DNA from: Knufia peltigerae
Lineage: Eukaryota > Ascomycota > Eurotiomycetes > Chaetothyriales > Trichomeriaceae
Length of the DNA stretch: 64,000 nucleotides
Direction: 5' to 3'
Assembly: GCA_030247855.1 (NCBI GenBank)
Contig: JAPDRN010000107.1
Location: forward strand, 1 to 64,000
The notes below the pieces were generated by a model. It was not told the origin of the DNA. It made no database searches and saw only the letters and a program-made list of their open reading frames with translations. Numbering within the stretch: the first letter of the stretch is position 1; the number at the start of each line of letters is the position of its first letter. The translations under genes and the position numbers were made by a program. Positions 8,155 through 19,206 of the stretch are shown one piece after another.

Positions 8155-9606
8155 TTAATGCCAAACCCATCTGTGACGATTGACACCGGGCATATCACAG
8201 ACCTTCTTGATCTTGGTATGATATTCTGTGGCCGTGACGGTATTCGTTATTGCTTCCCGTGCTTGAGGCGTCACGTAAACCGTCGTGGTCGCGCAGTAAC
8301 TCGACGTCGTGCTTTCGCTCGTGGTCGTCGAAGTGCTACTGGGAGTTTCGGTCGTCGATGACAATGTGCCAGACGAAGTAGTCGTGACTTCGGAGCTCGT
8401 AGTGGTGCTAGTGGAAGTCTCCGTGGTGGAAGAGGTGTCACTGGTTGTAGTTGTCGAAGATTCAGCCGCCGAGGTCGTGCTTTCGGAGGTTGTGGTGTCC
8501 GATTCTGATGTTGTGGTCGACTCCGAGATAGTGCTCGACTCTGTGGTTGTGATCGATTCCGTCGTCGTCGTCGTCGTCGTTGTTTCGCTGCTGGTGGTGG
8601 AGCTAGTATCAGGATATCCGGATGAAGTGGTGACGGGACCGACCATCACAGTCGTACTAGTCATGGTGGGCGTCGTTGAGGTCGTTGTTGTTGAGGCCTC
8701 CTCTGTCGTAGTTGTCGATTCTGCGGTTGTGGTCGAGGCCGCCTCTGTCGTTGTGGTTGATGTCTCAGAAGAGGTCGTAGAAGTCTCTCCTGTTGTAGTC
8801 CAAGTCTCGGCAACAGTCGAAGATGTCATAGCAACTGTAGTGATGGTGGTTGAAGTTGCAATGGTTGCTGTGGTTGTTGTTGTCTCATCCGCAGGCATTG
8901 ACGTAGTGGTGGTGGTCGACTCAGGGGTCGTGGTTGTAGTCGTGGTCTCAGGAGTTGTAATGGCCGTCGTCGATGTTTCGAGGGACGTGGTTGAAGTCGT
9001 AGTTGTAGTAGTAGAGGTTGCGTCGCAGCCCGGAGTGTATTGTCGGATCAGAGCGACGACATTGTCATCAGCCTGAGGGCTGTTCGTGCTACTCAAGAAT
9101 CTGCAATTGTCCGTGGGCAGGGTCATATCAAAGACGATACCGACACAGCGTCCTGGATGATCGGCGTTCAAGTCATCACACTGATTTGCGCACTCTTCCG
9201 GGGTCAGTGTTCCTATGGTGTAATCCAGGAAATCATCGCTATCGTCATACGATTGACCGCACATATAGTCATAGGTGACGCAGGCTTCTTGTTTACTCTG
9301 GAACGGTGGTGTGTTTGCGTACGGACAATTAGTATCCGTACGGTAGTCACCGCTCGGTGTTGGAACGACAGACGTGGTATGCCACCCCTTGGTTGATGTT
9401 GTAGACACCGTGGAAGCCGTCGTTGTAATGTCGGACCCTTCACCGTCGTCACCCCAATCGGACCAGTCAGCCCATTCGGCCCAGGGGAAAGGGTTCGTGG
9501 AGTCAATCTCATCGACTTCGTCGACTTCGTAAGGGTTTGCGGCAGAGGTGGAAATGAAGCTGGCCAAACCCACGACCAGGGCCGAGGAAACGAGTGTAGA
9601 ACGCAT
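8155..9606 (-). CDS. Secreted Thr/Ser-rich (mucin-like) protein with PAN-like domain
   Basis: A 483-residue protein with a clear signal peptide (MRSTLVSSALVVGLASFIST, cleavage near SA-AN). An acidic, Trp-rich linker follows (WAEWADWSDWGDDG). Residues ~90-195 hold six to seven cysteines (CPYAN, EACVTYDYMCGQ, EECANQCDDLN, GRCVGI, NCRF, PGCD), a pattern like PAN/Apple modules that bind carbohydrate or protein. Residues ~200-440 are almost pure Thr/Ser/Glu in (T)n-S/E repeats, a likely heavily O-glycosylated stalk. The C-terminus has two Cys and a basic end but no hydrophobic GPI signal, so the protein is more likely wall-associated or secreted than lipid-anchored. A role in the wall or adhesion is inferred. 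A missed 3' intron is possible. Confidence 0.7.
   Translation of the reverse strand: MRSTLVSSALVVGLASFISTSAANPYEVDEVDEIDSTNPFPWAEWADWSDWGDDGEGSDITTTASTVSTTSTKGWHTTSVVPTPSGDYRTDTNCPYANTPPFQSKQEACVTYDYMCGQSYDDSDDFLDYTIGTLTPEECANQCDDLNADHPGRCVGIVFDMTLPTDNCRFLSSTNSPQADDNVVALIRQYTPGCDATSTTTTTTSTTSLETSTTAITTPETTTTTTTPESTTTTTSMPADETTTTTATIATSTTITTVAMTSSTVAETWTTTGETSTTSSETSTTTTEAASTTTAESTTTTEEASTTTTSTTPTMTSTTVMVGPVTTSSGYPDTSSTTSSETTTTTTTTESITTTESSTISESTTTSESDTTTSESTTSAAESSTTTTSDTSSTTETSTSTTTSSEVTTTSSGTLSSTTETPSSTSTTTSESTTSSYCATTTVYVTPQAREAITNTVTATEYHTKIKKVCDMPGVNRHRWVWH
8300..9025 (-). repeat. Degenerate Thr/Ser codon repeat tract
   Basis: This low-complexity coding repeat comprises runs of ACN/TCN codons (seen as gtngtn and gtcgtcgtc on the + strand). 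It encodes the ~240-residue Thr/Ser stalk of the secreted protein. Such tracts often vary in length between strains. The opposite strand is open as a spurious Val-rich frame. Confidence 0.7.
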
Positions 9607-10690
9607 CTTTGCAAAAGACCAAACGAATGACTGGAGTGAAAAGACGAATCAAGACTTCAACAAGAGCGAGTGGATTGAGAAGTAAATAAACAACGAGATG
9701 ATCCGGATATTCAGCAGTAGCCTGCCCGTAGATATATACCAAACGTACCTTGCCAACGCCGTGACCACCTGCCGAGGAGTGATTCAGAGTAATTTTGATC
9801 TTGAGATCTCTCATGGCAATGTTTCGTAGGTCCCTTGAAGGGAATTCCAACCTGAACAAGACGTCCGTACCAGTTGCAGTCGGCCAGGAGCGAAGAAGGT
9901 GTAGAGGAGTTGTCTCATATCGAACGCAAGGGAGGGTTCGTCGCTTGGCGAAACAACAATTGCAGTGACATGACAATAACATTGTTCATGCCAGAGAATG
10001 GGGAGCAGCAAGGGTGTCCCAAATTTCGAGGGTGGCACATTCTCGTTGTGACAGTCTTGTTGTGATTTGCATACTCCTGTTGAAACTGTACCTTACCTTT
10101 TGCTCCAAGTGGCGCTGACAACCAGGATATGCATACACCAAAGTCCGGAGGTCTCAAAAATAGAAATGTAAAGAATGTGTCTCACTCGATCATCCTACCT
10201 GACATGCAAGGCGCAACGAGGTACGGAGTAAAGGAGGTTGGCGACTTTCTGCGTCCAAGGAATACGCTGTCCCGAAGAGTGGCGACTTGGTTTTTTGGAC
10301 GATGATAATGTAAAGACCGATAGCACTGTATGTGACATTATACCGACAAGATGAATCGACATCTTTCTAAGAGAAATACGTTGGATGAGAAGTGAGATGA
10401 ATCTTTGTGGTGTGTGGGAAATGAAGTCAGCGCAGATCCAGCGGATGAGCAGCAAATCGTGTTGTGGCCGTTTCCAACTCTTCGTTACTTTGTTCATCAC
10501 TCACTTCAAACAACATCTGATCTTTCGAACCTTTGAACATGTAAACTACTCCATGTACCACTATTAACCGACATTCGTTTTTCATTGCATTGTTCATTAT
10601 CTTCTTCTACCTCTCTCTATTTTCCCCCGAACTTCCCATGTAATTGTTTGACGTCTCGAGACGCCTGCGCAGCCACCAGAACCCACCGAA
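9607..10690. other. Divergent intergenic region
   Basis: No supported gene in 1.08 kb. It contains the promoters of the secreted protein (minus) and of the LAMTOR-like gene (plus). Short open frames on both strands lack conserved motifs. Confidence 0.5.
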
Positions 10691-11358
10691 ATGGGTGTCT
10701 GCCTCTCCTGTCTCGGTCTGCGCCGTAACGACGAAGATGAAGTGAGAGCTGCATAACTCCCAGTCGCAGAGCCATGTGTTGACTAGTATTGTCCCCATAG
10801 GATCGATCTCGTCTTCTCTACGATGAATTAGGTGCGAACCACGGCTACGGTACTTGGGGTGCGTCGAATGTACCTGCGCAAAACGTCATGAACCCGGAAG
10901 AAGCACGAAGGGAACAAGAAGCCCTGGATAACATCACCAGATGGGCAAGCGAGTATGTGGTCCCCTTTCGACCCGTCGAGGCGAGAAACTTATCGATCCT
11001 CTCTAACATTGATTTGAACTCGCGCAGTCAGATTGTCGAAATCTTCCCACATCAACACAAAAACCTCATGACCATGTCGACATCCACTTCTCAAATCAAC
11101 GGACACCACTCTGTCGTCGAGAACGGCGCCGCTGCGGCCCCACCGTCGTCTTCCTCCCATCATCACGATATCCTATTGTCGCTGATCCCTGGCGACAAGT
11201 CCAAACGGTCAATACGAATCTATCCCGCTTCACGACCGACTTCAAAAGATGCGCAGTCCTTACACAGTAAGAGTTCGTTTGGAGGGTTGAATGGAGCCTC
11301 CGTCAGAAGTAAAGATTCTTCTTCGGTACTCGTCACACTCGACATCGACTTGCCATAG
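10691..11358 (+). CDS. LAMTOR1/Ego1(Meh1)-like vacuolar anchor of TORC1 signalling
   Basis: Three exons (10691-10741, 10801-10952, 11028-11358) encode ~177 residues. The N-terminus MGVCLSCLGLRRNDEDE is a textbook dual lipidation signal: Gly2 for N-myristoylation and Cys4/Cys7 for palmitoylation, which would fix the protein to vacuolar or late-endosomal membranes. The next exon reads DRSRLLYDE and then EEARREQEALDNITRWASDQ, the helix typical of LAMTOR1/Ego1, ending in VEIFPH. The Ser-rich C-terminal part (GDKSKRSIRIYPASRP) is fungal in character. Ego1 is the scaffold that holds Rag GTPases for amino-acid signalling to TORC1. The first exon is only 17 codons and is easily missed. It is a core cellular gene unrelated to its catabolic neighbours. 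Confidence 0.8.
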
Positions 11359-12333
11359 AGTTGGAACAGATGGGACATAACCGCACCAAACACGACCTGT
11401 ACACATGTCTCTAGAAGTATGCGTATTGTTTTTGCGACGAAAAAACAGTACACCTCCTGGGTCCCCCCATGATGGAGCGCCGTCAAGGCCCAACTTCGAG
11501 GAACGATACCCCCAAGATCAGCAACACATCATCTTGTTCACCTGGCTCTTCGTTAGCATTCAAGAAGGGCCATTCACGTTGGGACGCTGCCCGCGCCACA
11601 AAAACTATACAGAAATAATTGTACCCGTGTGTATACACGGGCTGCGCACTCCTTCCGACTACGAATCCCCCAGCCGAACGAGCAAGATGGAATAGTCGGA
11701 TCTGCAGTAATTGCTTTTATCCTCGGCTTGTCGTCAACCTAATCATGTTGACGAACACATTCATTGGCACACGCTAATACTGGTGGCTCACAACCACCGA
11801 ACATTGTAATATTTGTCGATGTTGTTTTTTTTGGTCACAATCAAGCCAAGATAATGGATGTATGTAGTTTGGAAGCCATAGTTTGTATGATGAAACATTG
11901 ATTTCCCATGCTAAAGGGAATAAAAGACTATCTGAAGGACCTTGGGTATCTCTGAATGCCGGTACGCGTACGTATCATGCGAGTCGCTCGTGTTGCAGGG
12001 CTGCTATGGGGGTATCTTAATCGATTTGATATTTCAAGGAAAGCACCATCCGTCCAGCCCATAGCACATCCGTCTGGTAGGTCGTTTGCATAACTTGTTT
12101 GCGCAAAAGGAAGGAAGTGGGGTATCATGAATGGATTCGCGATGGCGCCAAAGGGGTATAAAGTTGAATTAGGTGCCGTGGGACAATTGTTGAGTGATGG
12201 AAAAATGGGCATAATTGCTGTGCCAGGCACGTCGTATTACATGCCTCTGGCGACCGCTGCATGGCCGAGTGATTGGAACGTCGAATTGGTTTGCCGTTGA
12301 TCAAGCCGCTGGAGCTGGTCGAGACATGGATTT
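11359..12333. other. Tail-to-tail intergenic region
   Basis: No supported gene in 975 bp. The flanking genes converge here, so part of it is 3' UTR. A few short open frames have no recognisable features. Confidence 0.5.
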
Positions 12334-12640
12334 CTACTTCGGAGGCTCGGCTGCTGGTGTTTCGGTGGAAGCTGGTTCTGCCGGAGTTGGCTCAGCGGGA
12401 GTGTCGGCCGCGGGAGCATCGACGGGCGCTGCGCCTGTACAATCATCAGTTTCGGTGTGAGTCCGCGACCATCTGGGACAGCTCACCAGCAGGGGCGGCA
12501 GCTGGATCGGCGGTAGAAGGAGCCGCTGGTTCAGCCGGTTTGGGGACGGCGGCAGCAGCTGGTGCTTCTGTCTTTGTTCCAGCAGTACTGCTTGTAGTCT
12601 TGTCCTTCTTGCGCCTGAAGAGAGCCTTGAGCTTGTCCAT
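12334..12640 (-). CDS. Small Pro/Ala/Thr-rich fungal protein, unknown function
   Basis: Two exons (12640-12487 and 12434-12334, joined across a 52-bp GTGAGC..TACAG intron) encode ~84 residues. The start MDKLKALFRRKKDK is strongly basic and amphipathic and could touch membranes or RNA. The rest is a disordered run of APAAAA, PAEP and TPAE repeats ending EPPK. Short fungal proteins with a basic MxKLKxLFRRKK head and acidic/Pro tail are common and uncharacterised, as far as I recall. Reading on without splicing gives a different tail (GELSQMVADSHRN), but the spliced reading keeps the PAEP repeat pattern, which supports the intron. Confidence 0.6.
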
Positions 12641-14352
12641 GGCGTCGAGGGCTGTCGGAGAATCGACGGATTAGATGAGGAGATACAAGCGATGCAAAAG
12701 TCACAGAGGTATGGTACCAAAGTGTTTCGACAACGGGAGAGACAGTGACGAGGAAGAGATCAATGAGAAGACGTACGTATTCCAGGCATATGAAGATCGA
12801 AGGGAAGAGGAGAAGAGGATCTGGAGGGGTGGGACGAGAGCGACGGGTGTTTAAGTAGCTGCGACTAGAGGTTGAGAAGCGGCGCCTCGTTCGATAGGAT
12901 GCGACCGGGATGACAGGATTGATTAGTTTCCGGCGAAGAGCGACGGACGACGCAATAGTTCGAGGCTTGGACAGTCAGATGGGAAGGAGAGATGGATGGG
13001 GGAAGAGGATGGAAGATCAAGATTCAGATTGTCTCGTGACGGTTTGCACGAATGAATCGAGGTGCAGGAGCCAGTGAGATGCGAGGTGAGAGTGAGAGCG
13101 ACGAGAGGTGCATGAATCGGCTCGGTTAAATGATGAGCTTGGACATTGGAGGGCTTTGCCTGGTACTCCGTACAATATTGATAATGGCAAAACGAGTATT
13201 GGAACCTTGTACAGGGCATCGTGGACCTCTGATTTCGCTTGTTGTGCTGTATCTGGCCCTGGCGAAGCCTTGTTTGGGCATCTGAGGACTTGCGATACGG
13301 AGGAGTCATGGGGGGTGTTCGGGGTGGTTCGATAAGATAAGCCTGGATCATCGGGCTAAGAATTTAGTGAGCCTTAGTCACCGCTTTAGCCCGGAACAAC
13401 TGACTTACCAGAGTGTCTTAGGGCCCTTGGGATCGGTGCTCTAGGGGCTTTAGGGGCACCGACCTGCGCCCTTTGAGGAGATGACGGGCATCACTAGTAC
13501 CCATCAAGCACCGATCAAGCGCCCATCCACTTTGCACAGCCCCCCGAACACCTTCCGCGACAATCCGGGGTGCCTCGTGTCTCGTTTCTCGTTTTCTCAT
13601 CCTCTCCATTCTCCACGCGTCCGGTTCCAGGCCCATGGCATCTGGGTTTATGTTTCAGACAAGTGTCACGCAATCACGATTCAATATGTCTCAATATCAA
13701 ACCATGTTTGTGAGTTCCCAGTAGTCAAATCATGACTCACCTGCATTCCGAGAACAGCTTTAGTCTTGGTCCGTGACTGCTCTGTACATATCTCAGGCAC
13801 AATCTCGACATAGGCAGGGGATCCTAGCCGAGCTTCCCCCCCGAAGGTCATCGATTGTTGTCGACCCAGCTGCTAAGATCTGCCTGAAGAGAAAACCAAT
13901 GGCGTGCTTGAACCACACACAATGCTCCTTACCGTTGCGGACGGGTGTGAATTGTGGTTAGAGGTGAGAATGAGAGAATCTTCCAGACTAGAGAGCTATC
14001 AGTCAACCTAGATGTTGATGTCATATCATCAAATCATCTTCTCTCCTCCAATCTTCGTCATCATCTCCAACGCAGACCAAGTCCTCACCTACGGATAACG
14101 ATGTCGGCGTTGAGCGCACACGTTCCGCCATCGGCGACACACTCCGACTGCCTCCAACAGCCGAATTCCCATCCCCCGCACCTGGAAGAGCAAGAGTTGG
14201 AGACATTCACGTATTTCTCGCGGATGACAAAGTCGAGATCGAACAGCGTCTCTACGGTACAAACACAAAGGCTGCACACTTGAACCTACAAGGTTTAAAC
14301 GAATTCATCTCCTCCAGTCTTACAACGTGAAAAACCAATTCAAATTGCCAAT
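12641..14352. other. Divergent intergenic region, largest gap of the window
   Basis: In 1.7 kb I find no gene that I can support. It contains the upstream regions of the small Pro/Ala-rich gene and of the CMD-family gene. Candidate frames around 13100-13340 and 13950-14280 have no conserved motifs or coherent splice pattern. A non-coding RNA cannot be excluded. Confidence 0.4.
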
Positions 14353-14987
14353 ATGCGTATCGGTTATGTTCCAAACCCGCCCACAGATCTGGCTCCCGAA
14401 GATCAGGAAGTCTTGGAGCGAGTAAAGGCTCGACGAGGAGCCATGGGCTTGATTCCTCTAGACTTGACCTTGCTACATGCTCCTAAAATTGCAGATGGTA
14501 TGTTGAAATGCTCTCTGTCTTTGTCGTCACCCTGCCAACATAGACTCTTTCAGGCTGGAATGGTCTTTTGGGAGCGGTCCGAACCAAGAATTCCCTGCCC
14601 GACGACATTCGCGAGATTGCCATTTCCCGACCGGCATTGATCAACCGCGCGTGGTTCGAGTGGAATGCGCATGTACCTATCCTGTTGAAGACTGCAGGAT
14701 TCACAGAAGAGAAGATGAATGTTGTCAAACAGCTTCATCCTAAGGAGCAAGGAGCCCTCGACGACCGGCAGTGGGCAGTCCTCAGATTTGCGGATGCAAT
14801 GACTCGAGAGGTTGCGGTTCCTCAAAACCTGTTTGATGAGGTGAAGGCAGCTGGATTCACCCAACAACAGATCGTTGAGCTCACGGCAACCGTTGCCAGT
14901 TACAACATGGTCACCCGCTTCTTGGTCGCGCTTGATGTTGCTGAAGAGAACACCAAATCTCCTAAATATCCCATTGTCGAGAATTGA
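14353..14987 (+). CDS. Carboxymuconolactone decarboxylase (CMD/AhpD) family protein
   Basis: Two exons (14353-14497, 14554-14987) encode ~192 residues, joined at DG with a 56-bp intron. The protein begins MRIGYVPNPPTDL, the usual start of this fungal family. The second exon carries the CMD helical core (IREIAISRPALINRAWFEW..., then QQIVELTATVASYNMVTRFL). Bacterial relatives decarboxylate 4-carboxymuconolactone in the protocatechuate pathway or act as AhpD-type peroxidases through a CxxC pair. Here no CxxC is present, which favours the non-peroxidase type. Substrate is unknown. It lies next to a TauD dioxygenase, an SDR and an amidohydrolase in a catabolic neighbourhood. Confidence 0.8.
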
Positions 14988-15664
14988 TGTGTGGATCCCA
15001 TAGCATCTGGACTAGTTTGATGTGAGCTGTCTGCTAGCTGAAACTATTTTGTCTCTGAACCGTTGTCCTCAAATCTCTTCCAGTCTTGTCAGCCGAATTT
15101 TGTGATCAGAGGCGATGTTCTAGCTACAAAGTCCTTATATCAACCAAGGGTGATATGGGACAACATCCCCGGGATGCTCTCAATACTCCGTGACCTTTTT
15201 GGGCCGAGATCTCAAGCTACGGGCAATCATAAATCTTGTACGCGCATTAGTCTCCTTGGAACATCTCCAGCACTTCTAATTTGGTCATCACTGTCTCGCA
15301 TGTACCACGACACATGGCTCGAGGCTTGAGCAGCACAAGTCTCATCACGACTTAGCCTGTCACCTCCTTCGGGGCCAGCTTCCAGAATTGATGCATGTAC
15401 TTCTGCTCCAGACCAATCCCCTTCATGAGAGCATTCATGCGGGATTGTCCGCTGGATGATCATTTCGAAAGGTAAGAGTCAGCGAGGTATCGTAGACTGA
15501 TAAGACGACAGCATTGATACGCATCGTCTGCCAGCTTGCTTGAATTGTCATTTCTATCGTAATTCGAGAATATCATTGAAGAGGCAAGCTCAGCAAACCT
15601 ATAAATCCACACAAGGAGCACACAATCATCTCGAACGTTGAGTCCGAGCGACGATCTACTCAAG
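14988..15664. other. Intergenic region upstream of TauD/TfdA dioxygenase 1
   Basis: No gene is supported in 677 bp. It contains the 3' end of the CMD gene and the promoter of the dioxygenase. Confidence 0.5.
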
Positions 15665-17150
15665 ATGCCGCACTCAACATCCCAAGAACTCCACATCACG
15701 TCCTTTGCGCAGGAGGAAGGGAAGAAAGCGAATGTAATATTGGGCCTCAAAATCATATCGAGAGCACGCTTGCTGAGAGCAGATCATGAAGTTCGGAGCC
15801 ACGGTTACAGGTGCAGACCTCGGAAACCTCGACGAAGCAACTTTCCAAACACTACGAGAGGCAGTATACAAGCACAGCTTGATCGTGCTGAAGAATCAAC
15901 ATGATCTCTATCCAGCCAAACAGTTCGAACTCATACAACGGTTTGATCCAGACGCAAAATCTCAACATGGGTTTGGTGCAGGAAAGGGGTCGAAGCTAGT
16001 CGGCTTCCTGGGTGTTGGTTCTTTCCGCTTCCCTTTCTTCCCCTTTCGTCTCTGTCCTGGAGATTCTTGTTGGAGTGTTTCTGCTCCCCTCTGACCTCTT
16101 GAACCCAGGACATGCCGTACTACGGAATCCCCAACTCGGGCGGCGTCAACCTCGTGGGCCACGGTTACCAAGGTCCAGATCACTATGGCCTCAACGACGT
16201 CACGATCCGCGCGGTGCCCCAGTCCCGAGTCCACGCCACGCCCCTCCCAGCCTCGGAGTTGGCAAAAGGTCAAACGCGTTTCAATTCGTTCCACTTCGAC
16301 GGTTCCATCTACGGGGCCTACCCTTCGCGGGTCACCGCCTTCCGCTGCGTCAAAGCACCCCGCGGACCCCCCTTGACGATCCGCTGGGACGACGGCACGG
16401 GTCGCACGATGCAATGCCAACCGGGTGGAACTGCCTTCTTCAGCGGCGAACAGCTCTACGGTTTACTTCCCGACGACGAAAAGGACCTGGTCGACAATAG
16501 TTATTGGGAACCGGGGCCTCACCCGTTCGCGTGGATGGGTACACGCAGGCTGCGGTCTTCGGGCATGGGTCTGGCACCTGGAGGTGAGACCGTCCCTCTC
16601 GAAGATCTACCAGAGTGGTCCCCGGACAAGGTCTACAAGTTCCCCATGGTTTGGGTGAACCCCGTGACGGGCGCAAAGGCACTCCAGATTTTCCCCGACA
16701 TCATTCGTAAATTGTACATCAAGACCACCGTGCCCCTTGCATCTGAAAAGGTGGTTGAAAATCTCGAAGAAATCAGAGTCTGGGTCAACGACATCTACGA
16801 CAGGATCGCCACGCCAGAATACATCATCGTCCCGGAGTGTGAGGAGGGTGACTTGATTTTGTGGAACAACTGGGTAAGTTTGGAGCAAAGATATCAAGGC
16901 GCCTTCTACTTTCACTTCGCAATACGGGGTGGTCCAGGAGATGGCCAAATGCTAACGTGTCGTAGGGAGTTCAACATAGCGCCATCGAATATCCTGATAG
17001 TTATGGCAGCAGATCGAGTACGTCTTTGTCCACTCTCCTCCCTCTCCGTTCTTGGTCCTTTGGCAAGAAAGCTAATCAGAACGACTTGTAGTGCATCAAT
17101 GTCATATTGCTTCGAGTACGATGCCTGTCGGTCCTGCTGATATTGCATGA
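15665..17150 (+). CDS. TauD/TfdA-family Fe(II)/2-oxoglutarate dioxygenase 1
   Basis: Five exons (15665-15733, 15783-16013, 16109-16873, 16966-17017, 17092-17150) give ~391 residues. The family pattern starts at KFGATVTGADLGNLDEATF. The facial triad is visible: HFD (His ~162, Asp ~164) and the distal His in NWGVQHSAIEYP (~359). The 2-oxoglutarate-binding Arg lies in GSRSMHQCHIA near the C-terminus. The last two short exons are recovered only by splicing and complete the triad, which supports the model. Length and architecture resemble fungal xanthine/taurine/2,4-D-type dioxygenases (XanA is ~370 residues), but the substrate cannot be fixed from sequence. The SDR gene follows 189 bp away on the opposite strand. 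Confidence 0.8.
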
Positions 17151-17339
17151 CAAAATTCTATGAACTAGTCTCATGAGGCTGTCGTCATCATGATACTGAA
17201 TAGTCATAGAGGTGACATTTGACAGGTATAATTTGGTTTGATGATTTTGGTTATATAGCTATTGCTATCTCGAATATGATACTAGCTTAAGCCGGAAACT
17301 AATCTTGTTTATTTTTGTCCATGATTTCAAGACATTCTA

Positions 17340-18622
17340 TCAACTGCCCGAGAACCAGGAGAGCGTCAACCCTGCGTCAACAGTGACTTCTTGCCCTGTC
17401 ATTGACGTGTTTTTGGCAACCGACACGTATACATCAGCACAATCGTCGAGAAAAGTCTATTCCACATAAACAACATTAATATACATCTCCATGTCACGTA
17501 TGTTGGGAGAGAAAGAGAGGGATCGTAAAAATAAATGTACCTCGTGTTTCAGGATAGCCTGGTTCTTTTCAGTTTCGATCTGTTCCTCGGTGAATTGCAT
17601 ACCCTAGTCATCATCAGCGTCATAAACAAAGAATAAACATAAAATGTTCACAAGCTCGGATTCAGCAGGGTCAGTTGTGTCCACAAATGGGAAATAGTAA
17701 AGATATAGACGTACCCAATCGGTCAATAATTGACCAGGGAGAATTGCATTCACACGGATCTTGGGACCCTGTGTCGCAGCAAGACTTTTCATCAAGTGTA
17801 ACCCGGCTGCTTTCGTTACTGAATAGGCCATTGAACTACCACTTTGCGTCGATCCCTGGTGCACAGACAAATCAGCTCTCTCTTTTGTTTCACGAAGATC
17901 TGGATGGATGCTTGGGTATTTATTTACAGCAATAGATGATGTGACGAGGTATACGCCGCCTTCTGGGTTTGAGTTGAATATCGGAGCGGCAGTCTGCATC
18001 AATTGTAGATGAGACATGACGTTGACTGCCCAGCACTAAGATTGTTGTCAGTGATACATAGCCAACAACTGGCTTAGGTGGCAAGCAAGCACTGGAGGGG
18101 GCAATAAAGAAAGGAATCTTTCATCATGAGGAGTTCGAGTTCACCTTGTTCCAATCATCGTGACTGAGCGCATGGAGGTCCTTGAAATTTGAGAATTTTG
18201 TCCATCCGGCATTGGCAATGATGATATCAAGACCACCTAGTTTCTCGACCGTTCCGCGTACGAGTCGAGCATTGTGCTCGGGTATTTCGGCGTCCTAGAT
18301 AGAAAGATTGGGAGGTGAGATTATAGAATGGTTTGAGCAAATCGTAATGGGGCCGCGGGCAGGGAAAGAAAATGGAGAAGCAGGTTCGAAGCGAGAATAG
18401 AGAGAAGTCAAAGACTGAATGGATTCTTACCCCGTGTATGGTAAATGCTTGTACGCCGTGCGCGCGGACTTTCTCTACAACTTCCCTCGCTCGGTCTTCT
18501 CGCGAGATATAATTGACCATGATGTGGCAACCCTCGGCAGCGAACTTCTCGCAGATCAATGCCCCTAGGCCACGACTGCCTGCGCACACGAGCACGCGGC
18601 GTCCTTTGAGAGTGTAGGGCAT
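17340..18622 (-). CDS. Short-chain dehydrogenase/reductase (SDR)
   Basis: Six exons (18622-18431, 18294-18145, 18035-17928, 17855-17715, 17603-17541, 17456-17340) give 256 residues, the classical SDR length. The cofactor-binding GSRGLG motif is at ~16-21, IIIANAG follows at ~89, the catalytic Ser lies in VTSSIA (~148), and the active-site YSVTK is at ~161-165. The end, TGQEVTVDAGL, is the standard SDR C-terminal strand. Ser in place of Thr/Gly in the first motif is tolerated. It oxidises or reduces an alcohol/ketone with NAD(P)H; the substrate is unknown. It faces the TauD dioxygenase gene tail-to-tail, which suggests a shared catabolic role. A CTCGG-N8-CCGAG palindrome lies ~90 bp upstream of its ATG. 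Confidence 0.85.
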
Positions 18623-19206
18623 TGTACTGTGTAACGTAAATAAGGTCAGGCGATGCGTTTGGGTTGAGACGAAAAAGGATGTGACCAGAGAATATGGACT
18701 CCATTCGATCGCCCTCGGTTCAGTCACCGAGTACTGTCGATTCCTCGGTGGTATGTTGCCGTAGTCACACCTTTCAAATAACAGTTGGATTCAGCTAGCT
18801 CCTGATGACAATTCCAGGTTCATGCCGTTATGTGTTCGCACACCATACGTCAAGAACAGTGGTTTGTCGTATGCAAGCCACCATCCGGAGATATGCGCTG
18901 GTGTTGGTTTGCGACAATTTGGGATTGGTCACGTCTGGGAAAGGCAGGCGCCAGCGAGCACTGTGGATACATTACGAGTTTCAGGACAAGGTTGATTATG
19001 ACGGGGTGAGGTGAAGAAATCATATCATTGCGGTGATTGAAAAGCTGAATCCCCAACGACCTGACGAGCGATTCAACCCTCTCTCATTCTGACGAAGATA
19101 AGTCTATATCTAGATTGTGAAGCTCTCACGATCGACCGAAGATAGTTCGTCTAATATCTTGATTGCCTCGAGGCACTTCTCCCTGTGTGGGAGATCATGG
19201 GTTCCG
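18623..19206. other. Intergenic region upstream of the SDR gene
   Basis: No gene is supported in 584 bp. It contains the SDR promoter with the palindrome at 18714-18731 and the 3' flank of the amidohydrolase gene. Confidence 0.5.
18714..18731. promoter_or_regulatory. CTCGG-N8-CCGAG palindrome upstream of SDR
   Basis: Five-base inverted arms CTCGG (18714-18718) and CCGAG (18727-18731) are separated by eight bases. They contain CGG and CCG triplets in the orientation bound by Zn2Cys6 dimers. The palindrome is ~92 bp before the SDR ATG. Confidence 0.35.

Noticed and set aside
8309..9076. 255-codon Val-rich open frame on the + strand
   Set aside because: It is the antisense of the Thr/Ser codon repeat; ACN and TCN read as GT- and GA-rich codons. 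No domain or splice logic.
13108..14283. Several 60-140 codon frames in the 12.6-14.3 kb gap
   Set aside because: None has conserved residues, signal peptides or consistent splice sites; treated as intergenic.
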